Counted from the first letter of the stretch, positions 48,427-58,557 are shown. The stretch is DNA of 64,000 nucleotides from Saprospiraceae bacterium (GCA_016711125.1 JADJTQ010000006.1:248001-312000); one strand, 5' to 3'. The notes: a model not told the origin generated them from the letters alone. Program-made: numbers and translations.

Positions 48427-51344
48427 TCAATATGAAAATTGATGCATCAAGGCTAAGTGGTTGAAAATCAGGCTAGATTTCGCCAGGGTAGCTCCAAAAT
48501 GTTCTCTAAAACATTTGATGAAGTATGCTGGGGTATTGAAACCACACAAGTAGGCAATCTCCGAAACAGTGCCTGCCCGCTGTTCCAGCAACTTTTTTGC
48601 CCGTTCGAGGCGCATGTTTCGAATGATTTCATTGGGTGCATACCCGGTAAGGGCATCGAGTTTTCGATATAGTTGACTTCGGCTCAATCCCAATTCCTGA
48701 CCTAATTCAGTTACGCTGAATCGCTCGTCTTCAAGATGGGCCTCTATACATTCCTTCACTTTCTTGATAAAGGCAGCATCCATGCTTTCGGCTTTTATCG
48801 GTGCTGACGAAAAATTACTAAGAGTAGCGCGAAAATGCTCTTGTAGCTGCTTACGCTGCGATACAAGATTGGCAACTCGTATCACAATCTCCTTAGCATT
48901 AAAAGGTTTAGTGATATAGTCATCTGCGCCGGTGGCAAGTCCGGAAAGTTTATCATCCATGTCACCCCGAGCTGTCAGCATCACAATGGGAATATGATTT
49001 ACTGTGACATTATTTTTTAAGGTATTACATAATTGAATACCGTCTATCTCAGGCATCATCACATCGGTTATAATGACATCCGGAATGTGTTTTAATGCAA
49101 ACTCGATTCCTGTACGACCGTTGTCAGCTTCCAAAATGGAGTAGCTGTCGAAAAATTGCTCCTTAATGTATTGTCGTAGCTCTTTATGATCTTCCACAAT
49201 TAGAAGAATCGGCTGTAAATGGTTTTCAGTTGGTAAGCTGAAGGTGCTGACCGACCTCTCATTTTCACCATTATTGTTCCCGGTCTGACCATTGTCGAGT
49301 TGCCCTCGTCGACTACTTCTTCTTTCGTGAAGAACCGTTCATCGACAGCGAGAGTTACTTTGAATTTGGTACCAGCTGTTGCCGTACTTTCTACCCATAT
49401 TTCTCCTCCGTGTACCGCAACCAATTCCTTAGTTAAAGCAAGTCCAATACCACTTCCAGCTTGTAGTTCGTAGGTTCTGGAATGACTAAAGCGCTCAAAA
49501 ATCGTAGCAAGCTGGTCTGGTGGAATACCGATACCTTGATCGCTTACGATAATCGTGGCTGTTTTTGGATTTGTTTGGTTTAATGAAAGGCATATGCTCA
49601 CCTCTCCTTCCTCCTCACTAAACTTGATCGCATTGGAAATTAGATTGGTGATTATTTTCTCCACCTTGTCCCTATCAAAAAAACAATGCAAGGGTTCTGA
49701 TGGAATATCGACATGAAGTGTAATGGATCTTTTTTGTGCCAGACTTTCAAAAGATTGCACCAGAAAAAGCACAAACTCACCGAGATCTGCAATAGCAACC
49801 TGCATCTTCATTTTTCCACTTTCGATCTTCGATAAGTCGAGTAGTTGATTGACCAACTCAAGCAATCTATGAGCATTGCGATTGATCACCTGATAATACT
49901 TCTTTAGGTCTCCTTTGAGCGAACCATCCAGCAATTGTTCAGTGGGGCTAAGAATCAATGTTAAAGGGGTTCGGAATTCATGACTTATATTGGCAAAAAA
50001 ATTGCTCTTAAGGTTGTCCAATTCGCGCAGTTTTTCAGTTTCTGCCTGCTCCATTTGAAGTGACAAGGCAGCTTCTCTCTGTCTTGAATTTTGTCGACTA
50101 TTAAAATATTGGGAGATGGCGATGATAGTTAGGAGTGCCAGACTTAATCCAATTAGAAGCATTTTTCGCCTGTTCTTTTCCTTCTCAAGCACTAAATTTT
50201 GGGCGTAAATTTGTGCTTCTTTTTCAGCCGTTTGATACCGAACCTGGTAATCCGCAATTTTCGAAAGGACATTTTGCGATAAAAATGAATCGGCCGCCAT
50301 TTCGCTTTGGATCTGAAAGTAATTTGATTGCTCAAAATCCTCGTCAACGATCGCCAGGTTTTGCCTCGTCTGATATACTTTTTTAAGTAGGCTATGGTCC
50401 TGAACTCTTCTGCCTTTTGCTTCCGCCTTTGCCAGATATTCTGCGGCTTGTGTCCGGTTCTTCAGGGCTAAACTAGATCTCCCTAATTGCATATAGGCAG
50501 AGCCTTCAATTTGGGCATTATCTGCTTCTCTGACCAAATCCAGTATTTTATGGCAGACCGTCTGACATTCTTCAGGTCGACCCAGATAGTATTGAGCCTC
50601 AGCAACATTAAGTAAGGCTTGTGCCTCACCGCTGGGATATTGTAATTGATGAAACGCCTCAGCACCTTTTCTTGAAAACTCCATGCAATCTTGACACCGA
50701 AACTGTGCTGCATACAACAAACCAAGATTGGCATTTGCCCTTCCCTTCTCAAATACTCGACCAATTCTATCGGCCAGAAGTACCGATTCTTTAAAGATGA
50801 TTTCAGCTTTGGTATAATCCTTTAGTTCTTGATATGTGCTCGCAATTGCGTTTGAATTATTGAGAATGCCAATAGTATCCCCGATTTCACGCGAAAGTTC
50901 AAGACCTTGTTGTGCATACTCCAAGGTCTGATCCCAGTATCCCAACACGCTGAAAATGATGGAACAGTTTTCGAGAGATTCAAGGATCTGCGGTTTGTAT
51001 TCTATTTCACGGGCAAGCCTAAGTGCCCGTTCGGCAAAAGGGAGGGCCTCTTTGTAGTCTCCATGAGAGCTCTTGGCTGCGGCTAAAAAATTAAGAGAGC
51101 GAGCCGTCCATATTTTGTCATCTAAATTTTCCGATAATTCTACTGCTGATTGCGCAGCCGAGATACTTTTTTCTTTATCAACACCTAGCCAGGCTTTGCA
51201 AATCTCGTAATATGCCCTAAGTTTGGCAGTATCGGGTAAGGTTGGGAGCAACCTGGATAGACTATCAGGATCTAATTTATTTTGGGCAATACTAAGCACC
51301 GGTAGCATTGACGTCAGCAAGAAAATGAAAAAGATCCTGGTCAT
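48427..51344 (-). CDS. Hybrid TPR-histidine kinase-receiver-AraC regulator, one frame break
   Basis: A one-protein two-component system of about 973 residues. A signal peptide is followed by six or so TPR repeats in the periplasm (about 40-370). Next are one membrane helix (MLLIGLSLALLTIIAISQYF), a coiled linker and the kinase: phospho-His in NFFANISHEFRTPLTLIL, and the ATP site ISNAIKFSEEEGEVSICL with VSDQGIGIPPDQLATIFERF. Then comes the receiver (VIITDVMMPEIDG, phospho-Asp; TKPFNAKEI) and an AraC helix-turn-helix (ELGLSRSQLYRKL, YFIKCFREHFG). As given, the kinase part stops at 49200. One more C in the run 49313-49315 restores LDNGQTGNNNGENERSVSTF, then PILLIVEDHKEL. The TPR sensor replaces the beta-propeller of classical hybrid systems. 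Confidence 0.92.
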
Positions 51345-51586
51345 CAAATCGAATCATTGGCTTTGAGAAATTTAGTTACAATAATTCGAATATTTTTGCC
51401 TTTTTTTTACTAGTAAATCGGAATCACACCCGCCCTCCCCAAAGGGAACTTTCTGATGCCTTTTTTCATAGGCGATCGAGGATGTTTCGTTGACCCGGAT
51501 TGACTGTTTCAAATACATCAGAACTTAGGTAGAATGGTCATAAAAGACATTCGGACTTTAACCATCGTTTACCTCAATTTGATGGG

Positions 51587-52036
51587 TTAGTCAGCCGTTT
51601 CAAACAGAGGCTTGATTAATTTTAAGCTGGTTTTAAGATAACCGCATTGTTCATAAAATCGATGAGCATCAGTTCGTCTGATATTCGATGATACCTCAAG
51701 CTGAAAAACACCCTTTTCCATACTTAATGATTCGAGTTTTGCAAGCATTGATTTTCCAATATTCAGGTTGCGATATTTGGGATCGATGTACATCTCCTGA
51801 ATTTCTCCCACGAATCCACCATGATGCAATAAGTGTTGAAAATAGCAACTCAAAAAGCCCATGGCAATGGGGCCTTCCGATGCAACCAGGTAAATGATAT
51901 TGGCGTCTTGCAGATTTTTTGAAAAAATTAAACCCTGCTCCGGTCTTGGAAAGTGCGATTCTTCCAATTCATTGATTGAGTGGTAAATGAAATCGAAATC
52001 ATTTTCACTGGCAAGACGGATGGAAATGTTTTCCAT
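51587..52036 (-). CDS. GNAT family N-acetyltransferase
   Basis: 149 residues, the usual size. The acetyl-CoA motif is EIQEMYIDPKYRNLNIGKSM, followed by LEVSSNIRRTDAHRFYEQCG, the C-terminal motif of PhnO-like members. The N-terminus ISIRLASENDFDFIYHSINE is standard. Intact, cytoplasmic; the substrate amine is unknown. It is the intact relative of the dead GNAT gene at 23.2 kb in family terms only. It lies downstream of an esterase gene with a 27-base gap, so the two are likely co-transcribed. Confidence 0.9.
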   Translation of the reverse strand: MENISIRLASENDFDFIYHSINELEESHFPRPEQGLIFSKNLQDANIIYLVASEGPIAMGFLSCYFQHLLHHGGFVGEIQEMYIDPKYRNLNIGKSMLAKLESLSMEKGVFQLEVSSNIRRTDAHRFYEQCGYLKTSLKLIKPLFETAD

Positions 52037-52063
52037 GTGAATGATTAAATGGTTTGTCTGATC

Positions 52064-52900
52064 TTAATCTTTTGAAATAAATCCCAGGGATATCAGAAAG
52101 TCTTCTGTGGCCGCGATTGTTAAACTATAATAGGGTTCTTTATCAGCATTAAAAAATCCATGCTGCTGGTTTTGATAGATAAACAAATCGCACCGGCTAC
52201 CCACTTTTTCCATAACTTTTTTATAGTATTTTACAGTTTCCACTGGTACCAAGCGATCTTCACTTCCTAATAAGAGTAGAGTAGGAGGGGCACCGGCAGA
52301 GATATTGTGCAGGGGCGAAAAGTCTTTATAAGCTGGCCCAACGCGGTCATAACCATAGCCTCCTGGTCCATTGTCGATGACTGGATTAAACAATACCAGA
52401 GCGGCTGTTTTGCTGCTGATTCGAAGATCGTCGATGGTTTCATTAAATGAATCACAGAGTGCTGCTGCCGCTGCCAGATGACCACCGGCTGAGCCTCCGG
52501 ATCCAATAATCTTCAGCGTGTCTATATGTAGTTGAGTAGCATTTTCTTTGATAAATCTGATCGCAGACTTGGCATCTTTTAGTGCTTCAAATGGTGAGGT
52601 GCCTTGCCGACTTTTCACCCGGTAGTCAGCCAAAATACAAATAATCCCTTTTGAAGAAAAATGTTGTGCATGAGGTCTAAATTGATTGATATTACCCCCG
52701 TTCCAACCACCTCCAAAAAAGAAAATCATCGCAGGCGCCGTTTGACCTTCATTTAGATTTTCAGGGGTATAAATCATCATCGACAATTGAGTGGTGTCAA
52801 TTGACTTATAAATTCGTGATTGGATCTGCTGACCGATGGCGCTCGATATCAGGCAACCGATGGTCATCACTTGAAATAATAATCTTTTTATCGCCAACAT
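52064..52900 (-). CDS. Secreted alpha/beta-hydrolase esterase (BD-FAE-like)
   Basis: A signal peptide (LFQVMTIGCLISSAIGQ) and 260 residues of alpha/beta-hydrolase fold. The oxyanion region is APAMIFFFGGGWNGGN, like the HGGG loop with Phe for His. The nucleophile elbow is IGSGGSAGGHLAAAAAL (Ser in GGSAGGH). The acid is in LLGSEDRLVPVE and the histidine in NQQHGFFNAD. The triad is complete. Related enzymes remove acetyl or feruloyl groups from plant polysaccharides. Starts the two-gene set with the GNAT gene. Intact. Confidence 0.9.
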   Translation of the reverse strand: MLAIKRLLFQVMTIGCLISSAIGQQIQSRIYKSIDTTQLSMMIYTPENLNEGQTAPAMIFFFGGGWNGGNINQFRPHAQHFSSKGIICILADYRVKSRQGTSPFEALKDAKSAIRFIKENATQLHIDTLKIIGSGGSAGGHLAAAAALCDSFNETIDDLRISSKTAALVLFNPVIDNGPGGYGYDRVGPAYKDFSPLHNISAGAPPTLLLLGSEDRLVPVETVKYYKKVMEKVGSRCDLFIYQNQQHGFFNADKEPYYSLTIAATEDFLISLGFISKD

Positions 52901-53017
52901 TTCTCGGCACTATTTTCACTCTCAAGGTAGCTAATCTACCTGGATGCTTTCCATATGATTTTGGGTTATTGATGCTTGCTTGTTGTCTGTAGTGAAATAG
53001 CTAATTCGCTCTGATCT

Positions 53018-54127
53018 TTATTTGTTGGCAGTTGAAATTTTACCTTCAAGTTCGTCAACTCTCGTCCTTAATTCGGTGATCAGTTCATTTTGTTCTTTTA
53101 TAGCTTCAATTAAGAAGGGAATTAGAGCCTGATATTCGACTCCTTTGAGTTGAATGTCCTCACCTCCGTAAGTCACCTGAGTATGTGTTGACACCAACTC
53201 AGGTAAGACTTCTTCAACCTCCTGTGCAATCAGACCGAACTGTAGTCCTTCCGGTAGATCTAACTCTGGAAATTGCTCTGTTTGAAACTCAAAGGCTTTT
53301 CCCTGCAACGTCAATATACTACGTAATGCAGACTGAATTGGACGAATTTTTTTCTTGGTGCGATGGTCGGAAATTCCGTTGATCGCCCCGGTCATATTCA
53401 GATCGCCAAAAAGCAAGGCATCTTCACCGACAAAAAGCTGGTCCCTGCCGTTTGAACGGATCAACACATACTCACCTACACTATTCTGAATGGTAAGCAA
53501 GTCGTCTGAAAAACCCACAAATCCTTCTTCGGTAAGCCCATTGTGAAATTTCAGAAGACGGCTCCAACCCCATCCATCCTGATGTCAGAGCTGCCTGTTA
53601 TGAGCAACGCAGTACCGGAAGGGGGGTTGGGTGGCCCCTCCCAAGGTAACTGGTCGAGCAAAACGATTCCAGTTACCATCAAAGCCCCAACTGAAATAGT
53701 CCGAATCGTACCATATGGCTTCATCGCCCCTCACTTCAAGGGCACGATTAAAGCTACCCATTGGGTCCAATAGGTTTAACCTGCCAGAAGCGAGAAAGTC
53801 AAAAACCGGATTCCCGCTACCGTGAGTACCGTATAGCAATTTGGCGCTGGTACTACTCGGACTGTTTGTACTGAGTCTTAGCAATGACTCAGATGATGAC
53901 ATGTTATCGGCATTGAGATTCACCAAAAGGTTACCATAGACGCCAGGATCACCATTTAAGTAAAGTCGATGGGTACCACCACTAATCGGAGCAATTTCAT
54001 CTACCCAGATCTTGTCGGCACCATTGGTAAGTCGGGTTGTTTCATCAGCGCGTGACCATTGCGCGAATGAGGTATTTGTAGAAATAGTAAAAACAGGAAG
54101 GTAAATCAGAAATCTCAGGAGTGTCAT
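53018..54127 (-). CDS. Secreted protein with C-terminal S74 (tail-fibre type) chaperone domain, two frame breaks
   Basis: ATG 54127 gives a signal peptide (LLRFLIYLPVFTISTNTSFA). The middle holds short strands with repeated Asn/Asp/Gly such as HRLYLNGDPGVYGNLLVNLN and SGRLNLLDPMGSFNRALEVR. The end is an intramolecular chaperone: SDHRTKKKIRPIQSALRSIL, then AFEFQTEQ and FGLIAQEVEEVLPELV, and a final coiled coil (LITELRTRVDELEGKIS). Such domains help trimer assembly and often self-cleave at a Ser near the start of the SDHRxK motif. The frame breaks at the G-run 53621-53626 (one G too many) and the C-run 53568-53571 (one C too few). The restored middle reads SGTALLITGSSDIRMDG, then RLLKFHNGLTEEGFVGFSDD. 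Confidence 0.82.
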
Positions 54128-54432
54128 GACGTGTGTTTTGTGAATGTACATTGATTATTCCAAAATCGTTGATAAATCATTCTCGATCATCACCCACCGG
54201 GGTGATTTTTTATTCCAGATTCTAATCTTGCCTGGTATACATTGAGATCAGAGCATATTGAAAAAGAAAAGGCGAGTGCAAACAACTTAGACCGATGAGT
54301 CTAATATCGTGATCTAATGGTCATGACGAGCAAAAAAAAGTGTGTTTTTGGTCGGCCAGGTGATTTGATCCTTATTTGAAAGTTTCTACTACTTTTAACT
54401 AGTTTTCAATTTCAATTGATGAAAAACCCTGA
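54128..54432. other. Divergent intergenic region
   Basis: Lies between the outward-reading S74 protein and the second symporter. No coding frame. It contains the plus-strand terminator-like hairpin at 54189-54211, but no gene ends there in that direction. I see no clear TAnnTTTG box. Confidence 0.5.
54189..54211 (+). terminator. Orphan intrinsic terminator in a divergent spacer
   Basis: ATCACCC (54189-54195) pairs perfectly with GGGTGAT (54200-54206) around a four-base loop and is followed by six T on the plus strand. No plus-strand gene precedes it within 12 kb, so it must end a short transcript starting in the spacer, or serve as an attenuator or sRNA end. Confidence 0.6.
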
Positions 54433-55836
54433 ATGACACTCACGATTCTGGCAATTTACCTCGCTGCCCAGTTTGGATTGGGTTACTATGTATCCAGGCG
54501 TATACAGACAGAAGATGATTACCTCATAGGGGGGAGGAGTCTCGGTATGGGCCTGGCAACATTCTCGATTTTTGCTACCTGGTTTGGCGCCGAGACTTGT
54601 ATCGGGGCCGCAGGGAGAGTTTATGTGGAGGGACTAGCCGGTGGAACTCATGACCCATTTGGGTATGCGCTCTGCATTCTCTTCATGGGGTTATTTATAG
54701 CCGTGCCTATTTGGAAGCTCAAATTAACCACCGTAGGTGATCTATATAAGATACGTTATGGTGGAATGGTCGAGCGTGTGGCCTCGATCATCATGATCCC
54801 AACATCCCTGTTGTGGGCTGCGGCACAAATCAGGGCTTTTGGCCAAATTCTATCGGCTATCTCTGGCGTCGAGGTCACTTTTATGATAACACTGGCGGCT
54901 GCATTTATAATTGCTTACACTTTTTTAGGTGGTTTACTGGCAGATGCATGGACTGACTTGATTCAGGGCATTGCTCTGTTGCTTGGTTTGATGATTTTGG
55001 GTGTTGCATTGTTTTTAAGTAATGGTTCTGAATTGTGGAATGCCATTCCTACCAGCCGGTTTTCGCTCCTTACTAATAAAGCCACCTTACTTGATATGAT
55101 TGAATCATGGTCCGTACCAATACTTGGATCATTGGTTGCAGCAGAGTTAATTACCCGTGCCATTGCTTCGCGGACTGCGGCCACTGCCAGGCGAGCTTCG
55201 ATAATAGCCTTTTTAATGTATATCCTAATCGGTGTGATCCCGATTTTTGTTGGCTTGATTGGTCCTCAGGTGTTTAGCAACTTAACTCATAGTGAACAAA
55301 TTCTCCCTTTGATTGCTGAAAAATATTTACCCCATTTTTTATATGTTTTATTTATCGGTGCCTTGTTGTCTGCGATCATATCAACCGTAGATAGTGCGCT
55401 TTTGACCTGCGGAAGTTTGACTGCGCACAATATTTTATTGCCACTCTTACAAGACAGAAAAACAGTGAGCGAAACACTAAAGGTCAAATTAGCCAGGAGT
55501 AGTGTAGTCCTTTATGGCCTCATCGCCTATATCATGGCGCTATATGCCGAGGGCGTATATCATCTGGTAGAAGAGGCTTCATCATTTGGAAGCTCAGGTC
55601 TGGTTGTGGTTATTTTTTTCGCTTTATATGCTAAGTCATGGTCACCTCTGGCAGCCATGCTAAGTCTGCTCGGTGGCGTAATCAGCTATATTTTGAGTGC
55701 CCATGTGATCGGAGCAGCTCATCCGTTTATTACTTCTTTATTGTTTGCCTTTGTTTTGTACCTAATTGGTGATTTCCTGCGACCAGCTAAAGCCCCTGCA
55801 CCTGCTGGATTTCGATTTATTGAGCCGGTGGAATAG
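54433..55836 (+). CDS. Sodium:solute symporter (SSS family)
   Basis: Membrane transporter of 467 residues with about 13 helices. Landmarks: YYVSRRIQTEDDYLIGGRSL, then FSIFATWFGAETCIGAAGRV, LGGLLADAWTDLIQGIALLL, ISTVDSALLTCGSLTAHNIL and VEEASSFGSSGLVVVIFFAL. It is of the urea/proline-like rather than sugar-like branch by these words, but the substrate is not predictable. The last residues (IEPVE) and the TAG stop lie in the first copy of a palindromic repeat (55827-55843), so the C-terminus has been shaped by the repeat. Intact. Confidence 0.9.
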   Translation: MTLTILAIYLAAQFGLGYYVSRRIQTEDDYLIGGRSLGMGLATFSIFATWFGAETCIGAAGRVYVEGLAGGTHDPFGYALCILFMGLFIAVPIWKLKLTTVGDLYKIRYGGMVERVASIIMIPTSLLWAAAQIRAFGQILSAISGVEVTFMITLAAAFIIAYTFLGGLLADAWTDLIQGIALLLGLMILGVALFLSNGSELWNAIPTSRFSLLTNKATLLDMIESWSVPILGSLVAAELITRAIASRTAATARRASIIAFLMYILIGVIPIFVGLIGPQVFSNLTHSEQILPLIAEKYLPHFLYVLFIGALLSAIISTVDSALLTCGSLTAHNILLPLLQDRKTVSETLKVKLARSSVVLYGLIAYIMALYAEGVYHLVEEASSFGSSGLVVVIFFALYAKSWSPLAAMLSLLGGVISYILSAHVIGAAHPFITSLLFAFVLYLIGDFLRPAKAPAPAGFRFIEPVE

Positions 55837-56039
55837 ATCTGCCTTTACGGCTTTCGCTATTTCCAGGTTTCCAATTGCTTTATTAAGTCGGCGGAATAGA
55901 TCCGCCTTTACTATTTCCACTATTCCAATTGGGCTATGGAGTCGGCTGAATAGATCTGCCTTTACGGGCTATGTTATTTTCAGGATTCCATTTTTCCAAC
56001 ATTCCATTTGCTTTTCCAAGTCGGTGGAATAGATCCGCC
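55827..56039. repeat. Four copies of the GGCGGAATAGATCCGCC palindrome
   Basis: Copies at 55827-55843, 55890-55906, 55944-55960 and 56023-56039, spaced 54-79 bases apart. The second is the perfect palindrome (6-bp arms, 5-base loop ATAGA); the others differ by one or two bases, and in copies 1 and 3 changes occur in both arms (GGTGGA with TCTGCC, GGCTGA with TCTGCC). Each is followed by TTTAC or TTTTAA. Between them run CTATTTCCA/GATTCCATTTTTCC words. Further copies lie at 6918-6933 and 7039-7055. The first copy overlaps the symporter stop codon. Confidence 0.85.
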
Positions 56040-56136
56040 TTTTAAGCTTTCGCTATTTCCATTTTTCCAAGATTCGATTACATCGATCCATCTCCCAGAT
56101 TCAGCAATCCTGTTCAGGCTTACTGACCCGCTGCTC

Positions 56137-56481
56137 CTACTTTTTCTTTTTTTTACTTGATTTGGCCAGGGGGTTGAAATCCAGACATAACTGAACCCAG
56201 TATTCGAGGTCTTCTTCCATGTCAATCGCATGTGGCTCGACAAAGACATATCCTTCCATGGGTTTTCCGGTAAACATCATTTCTTTACAACCCTTTTTCT
56301 TAAGAGCTTGAGGGTAAACATCGGGACCGATTCGGGTCATTAATTCGTCGTTTACAATCCCGATACACATTTTATCATCAACCATAAAAGTCAGTCCGCC
56401 CATCATTTTTTTGGCATGATAACTAATTTTTTTTTGATTCAAAATGTGACGGATTCGTTCTTCTAAGTGTTCGTTGTACAT
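56137..56481 (-). CDS. TfoX N-terminal-domain protein
   Basis: A 114-residue protein with a TfoX-N domain: LEERIRHILNQKKISYHAKK, then MMGGLTFMVDDKMCIGIVND, ELMTRIGPDVYPQALKK and a PMEGYVFVEPHAI segment. ATG 56481 begins MYNEHLEER, the usual start; the longer frame adds repeat-derived residues. The C-terminus is a run of Lys (SSKKKKK). In other bacteria the full-length protein regulates competence, but lone TfoX-N proteins like this have no known role. A second one is at 59161-59487. Confidence 0.88.
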   Translation of the reverse strand: MYNEHLEERIRHILNQKKISYHAKKMMGGLTFMVDDKMCIGIVNDELMTRIGPDVYPQALKKKGCKEMMFTGKPMEGYVFVEPHAIDMEEDLEYWVQLCLDFNPLAKSSKKKKK

Positions 56482-56526
56482 GGCTGGAAGGATTTTAGAT
56501 TTTAGATTTCGGAATGATGATTGCAA

Positions 56527-56654
56527 ATTGCAGAATTAGGATTTCCAATCGAAAATTAATTGTTATAATTACATTTGTATTTTAGTTGCTGTTCAAAATT
56601 CCTCTATTTGGGGCTTGCCAATCTCTGTACTCCGTTGCGAGCTTGGGAATCCCA
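56527..56654. other. Spacer with short palindrome CTTGGGAATCCCAAG
   Basis: No gene. CTTGGGAATCCCAAG (56643-56657) is a perfect 7-bp palindrome around one base and abuts the left end of the MITE-like element. Confidence 0.5.
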
Positions 56655-56852
56655 AGGAGGCTGTTGAAATACGCAACTTGATGCTGAAGCCGTAAATCGT
56701 CGTTTCTGACGCGGCGAGACGAAGGATGCTACTGGAAGTTGTAACAGACTGAGTCTCAACAAAGTCAGGAACGGCGAGAACGGATGAATCATGTTCTAGT
56801 AGAAATTTATATTTTTTAAATCAGCGCGAGGTGAGTATTTCAACATCCTCCT
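56655..56852. mobile_element. MITE-like element with 20-bp terminal inverted repeats
   Basis: The left end AGGAGGCTGTTGAAATACGC (56655-56674) matches the complement of the right end (56833-56852, reading AGGAGGATGTTGAAATACTC) at 18 of 20 positions. The 198-base element has no coding frame. Its right half (from GTCTCAACAAAG at 56753) has a degenerate copy at 40334-40425. A GCTGAAGCC..GGCGAG.CGAAG segment (56681-56715) resembles about 7082-7130. Target-site duplication is not evident. No transposase is in the window, so it would be non-autonomous. Confidence 0.65.
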
Positions 56853-56857
56853 AGACT

Positions 56858-58360
56858 TCAATATTTTGCAGGCACACCTTTACCCGGCATCGTTTTCTTG
56901 ATAAATTCCCGTAGATGCTCATTGGCTTTTTCCAGGTCTTCTTTCCTCAGATACATCATGTGGCCACTTCGATAGCCTTCAAAACGAAGGCGGTCTTTCA
57001 GGCGTCCGCTAGGATCCAGATTCCACATGCTGTATTTTGCATTAAAATAGGTAGTAGCTCCATCGTAAAAGCCCGATTGGATCATCACATTCAGATAGGG
57101 ATTTTGGGCCATTGCCTGTCGAAGATTTTCACCAGTATTATCTCCAGTGCGATCCCAGGGTCTTACTGGACCAAACATGTTGTATTTGACGTCTGTTTTA
57201 AAATTCAAATGCTCTCGCAGATAATAATTAATAGCCGGCGTAAAAGAGTGTAGCCATGATGTGAGTTCTGGACTGTAATCCGGACTATTACCTGCTGCTT
57301 GCCGGTCGATGCCCAGGTAACGACTATCAAGTCGACCTAATGTGTAACCGGAAGTTTTACGCATTAGATCTTTCCAGAAATAAGGTATAGGGACATCCAG
57401 GTTGGTTTCAAGGATCGATTCTTCGGTAAGTCCTGAGTATCTGGCCATCTGTTTGGCTACCTCAGTTTTAGTCTTATTATCAAGAAAGCCTCCTTTCGCC
57501 AAGGCAGGCAGTAGCCCATTGATGGCATAATTTTCGGCTTCCACCAGGACTTCGTCCAAGTCCTTCTTTTGAAGATCTGCTGGGAGTAGTTTGTGATACC
57601 AGGCGGCTGCCGCAAAATAGGGAAGTCGATTGGCAGCTTCGACCGGTCCGTCCCTTTCGATGCCTAATTCAGTGGGAGATACCAGGATGACCCCATTAAG
57701 ATACATCCATTGTGCATTTTGCAATTCCAATGCAAGACCCGAAACCCTGGCAGTACCGTAGCTTTCGCCAATCAAATACTTAGGCGATTGCCAGCGATTT
57801 TTACGAGTTATAAAATTACTAAGCCACTCGGCCAGATACTTAATATCGGCATTGACTCCAAAAAACTGTTTCTTATCGGCCTTAGGGTCAAGCATGCGTG
57901 AATAGGCGGTATTCACCGGATTGATGTATACAATATCTGCAACATCTAAAATTGAATAGGGATTTTCACGTACTCCATAAGGCTGAATGGGGTAACCTTC
58001 GTCATCGATCTCCAGTTGAACCGGGCCGGTGTAGGCGATGTGCATCCAAACCGAGGGAAACCCCGGGGCCCCCATAAAAGAGAGCACCAGAGGCCGCATA
58101 CTTTGATCTTTGATATCAGTACGTTCATAATAAGTGTAAAACAGCGAAGCAATGGCTTTTCCATCTTCCCCCCAGACCGGTTGCGTGCCAGTCGTGGCAC
58201 GATAAGGTATTTTTTGCTTTTTGATGGTCATTTCATGCAAGGTCACGACCATTGTGTCCGTGGGTATCATACGAGTTTGACCCATCAGAAAAGTCGATCC
58301 TGAAACAATGATCAAGGACAGCAACCAGTAATTAATTCGGCGTTTGCATTTTTTATTCAT
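56858..58360 (-). CDS. Serine carboxypeptidase-like S10 family peptidase
   Basis: Secreted peptidase of about 500 residues. ATG 58360 begins MNKKCKRRINYWLLSLIIVS, a signal peptide with cleavage near GQTRM; the longer frame adds an unrelated N-terminus. Body: RPLVLSFMGAPGFPSVWMH (oxyanion loop), DVADIVYINPVNTAYSRML, the nucleophile KYLIGESYGTARVSGLAL, Asp in IQSGFYDGATTYF and His in FEGYRSGHMMYLR. The Ser-Asp-His triad of the S10 family is intact. It probably trims peptides in the periplasm or outside. It lies immediately beside the MITE-like element on its 3' side. Confidence 0.9.
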   Translation of the reverse strand: MNKKCKRRINYWLLSLIIVSGSTFLMGQTRMIPTDTMVVTLHEMTIKKQKIPYRATTGTQPVWGEDGKAIASLFYTYYERTDIKDQSMRPLVLSFMGAPGFPSVWMHIAYTGPVQLEIDDEGYPIQPYGVRENPYSILDVADIVYINPVNTAYSRMLDPKADKKQFFGVNADIKYLAEWLSNFITRKNRWQSPKYLIGESYGTARVSGLALELQNAQWMYLNGVILVSPTELGIERDGPVEAANRLPYFAAAAWYHKLLPADLQKKDLDEVLVEAENYAINGLLPALAKGGFLDNKTKTEVAKQMARYSGLTEESILETNLDVPIPYFWKDLMRKTSGYTLGRLDSRYLGIDRQAAGNSPDYSPELTSWLHSFTPAINYYLREHLNFKTDVKYNMFGPVRPWDRTGDNTGENLRQAMAQNPYLNVMIQSGFYDGATTYFNAKYSMWNLDPSGRLKDRLRFEGYRSGHMMYLRKEDLEKANEHLREFIKKTMPGKGVPAKY

Positions 58361-58557
58361 TCTGATATTTTCAAACATTTTGATCATTATCTTTTCGGAT
58401 GCTGAAGTTAGAAAAAGTACATAGACTCTGGAAATGTGGTGCAGTAATAATGGCAGTTGGACCTTAGTCAGGTTCGTTTTCGGCACGCTCTCCTTACGAT
58501 TACATCCTGCGGGTTTCAAAAGAAGGACAGGTATGACTGACCACTTTAGTGGAATTG

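Noticed and set aside
55766..56032. 88-codon frame across the GGCGGA repeats
   Set aside because: It is a translation of the repeat units, which explains its internally repeated residues.
55827..56039. CRISPR array
   Set aside because: Unit spacing varies (54, 63, 79), the repeat is only 17 bases and imperfect, and there are no cas genes.
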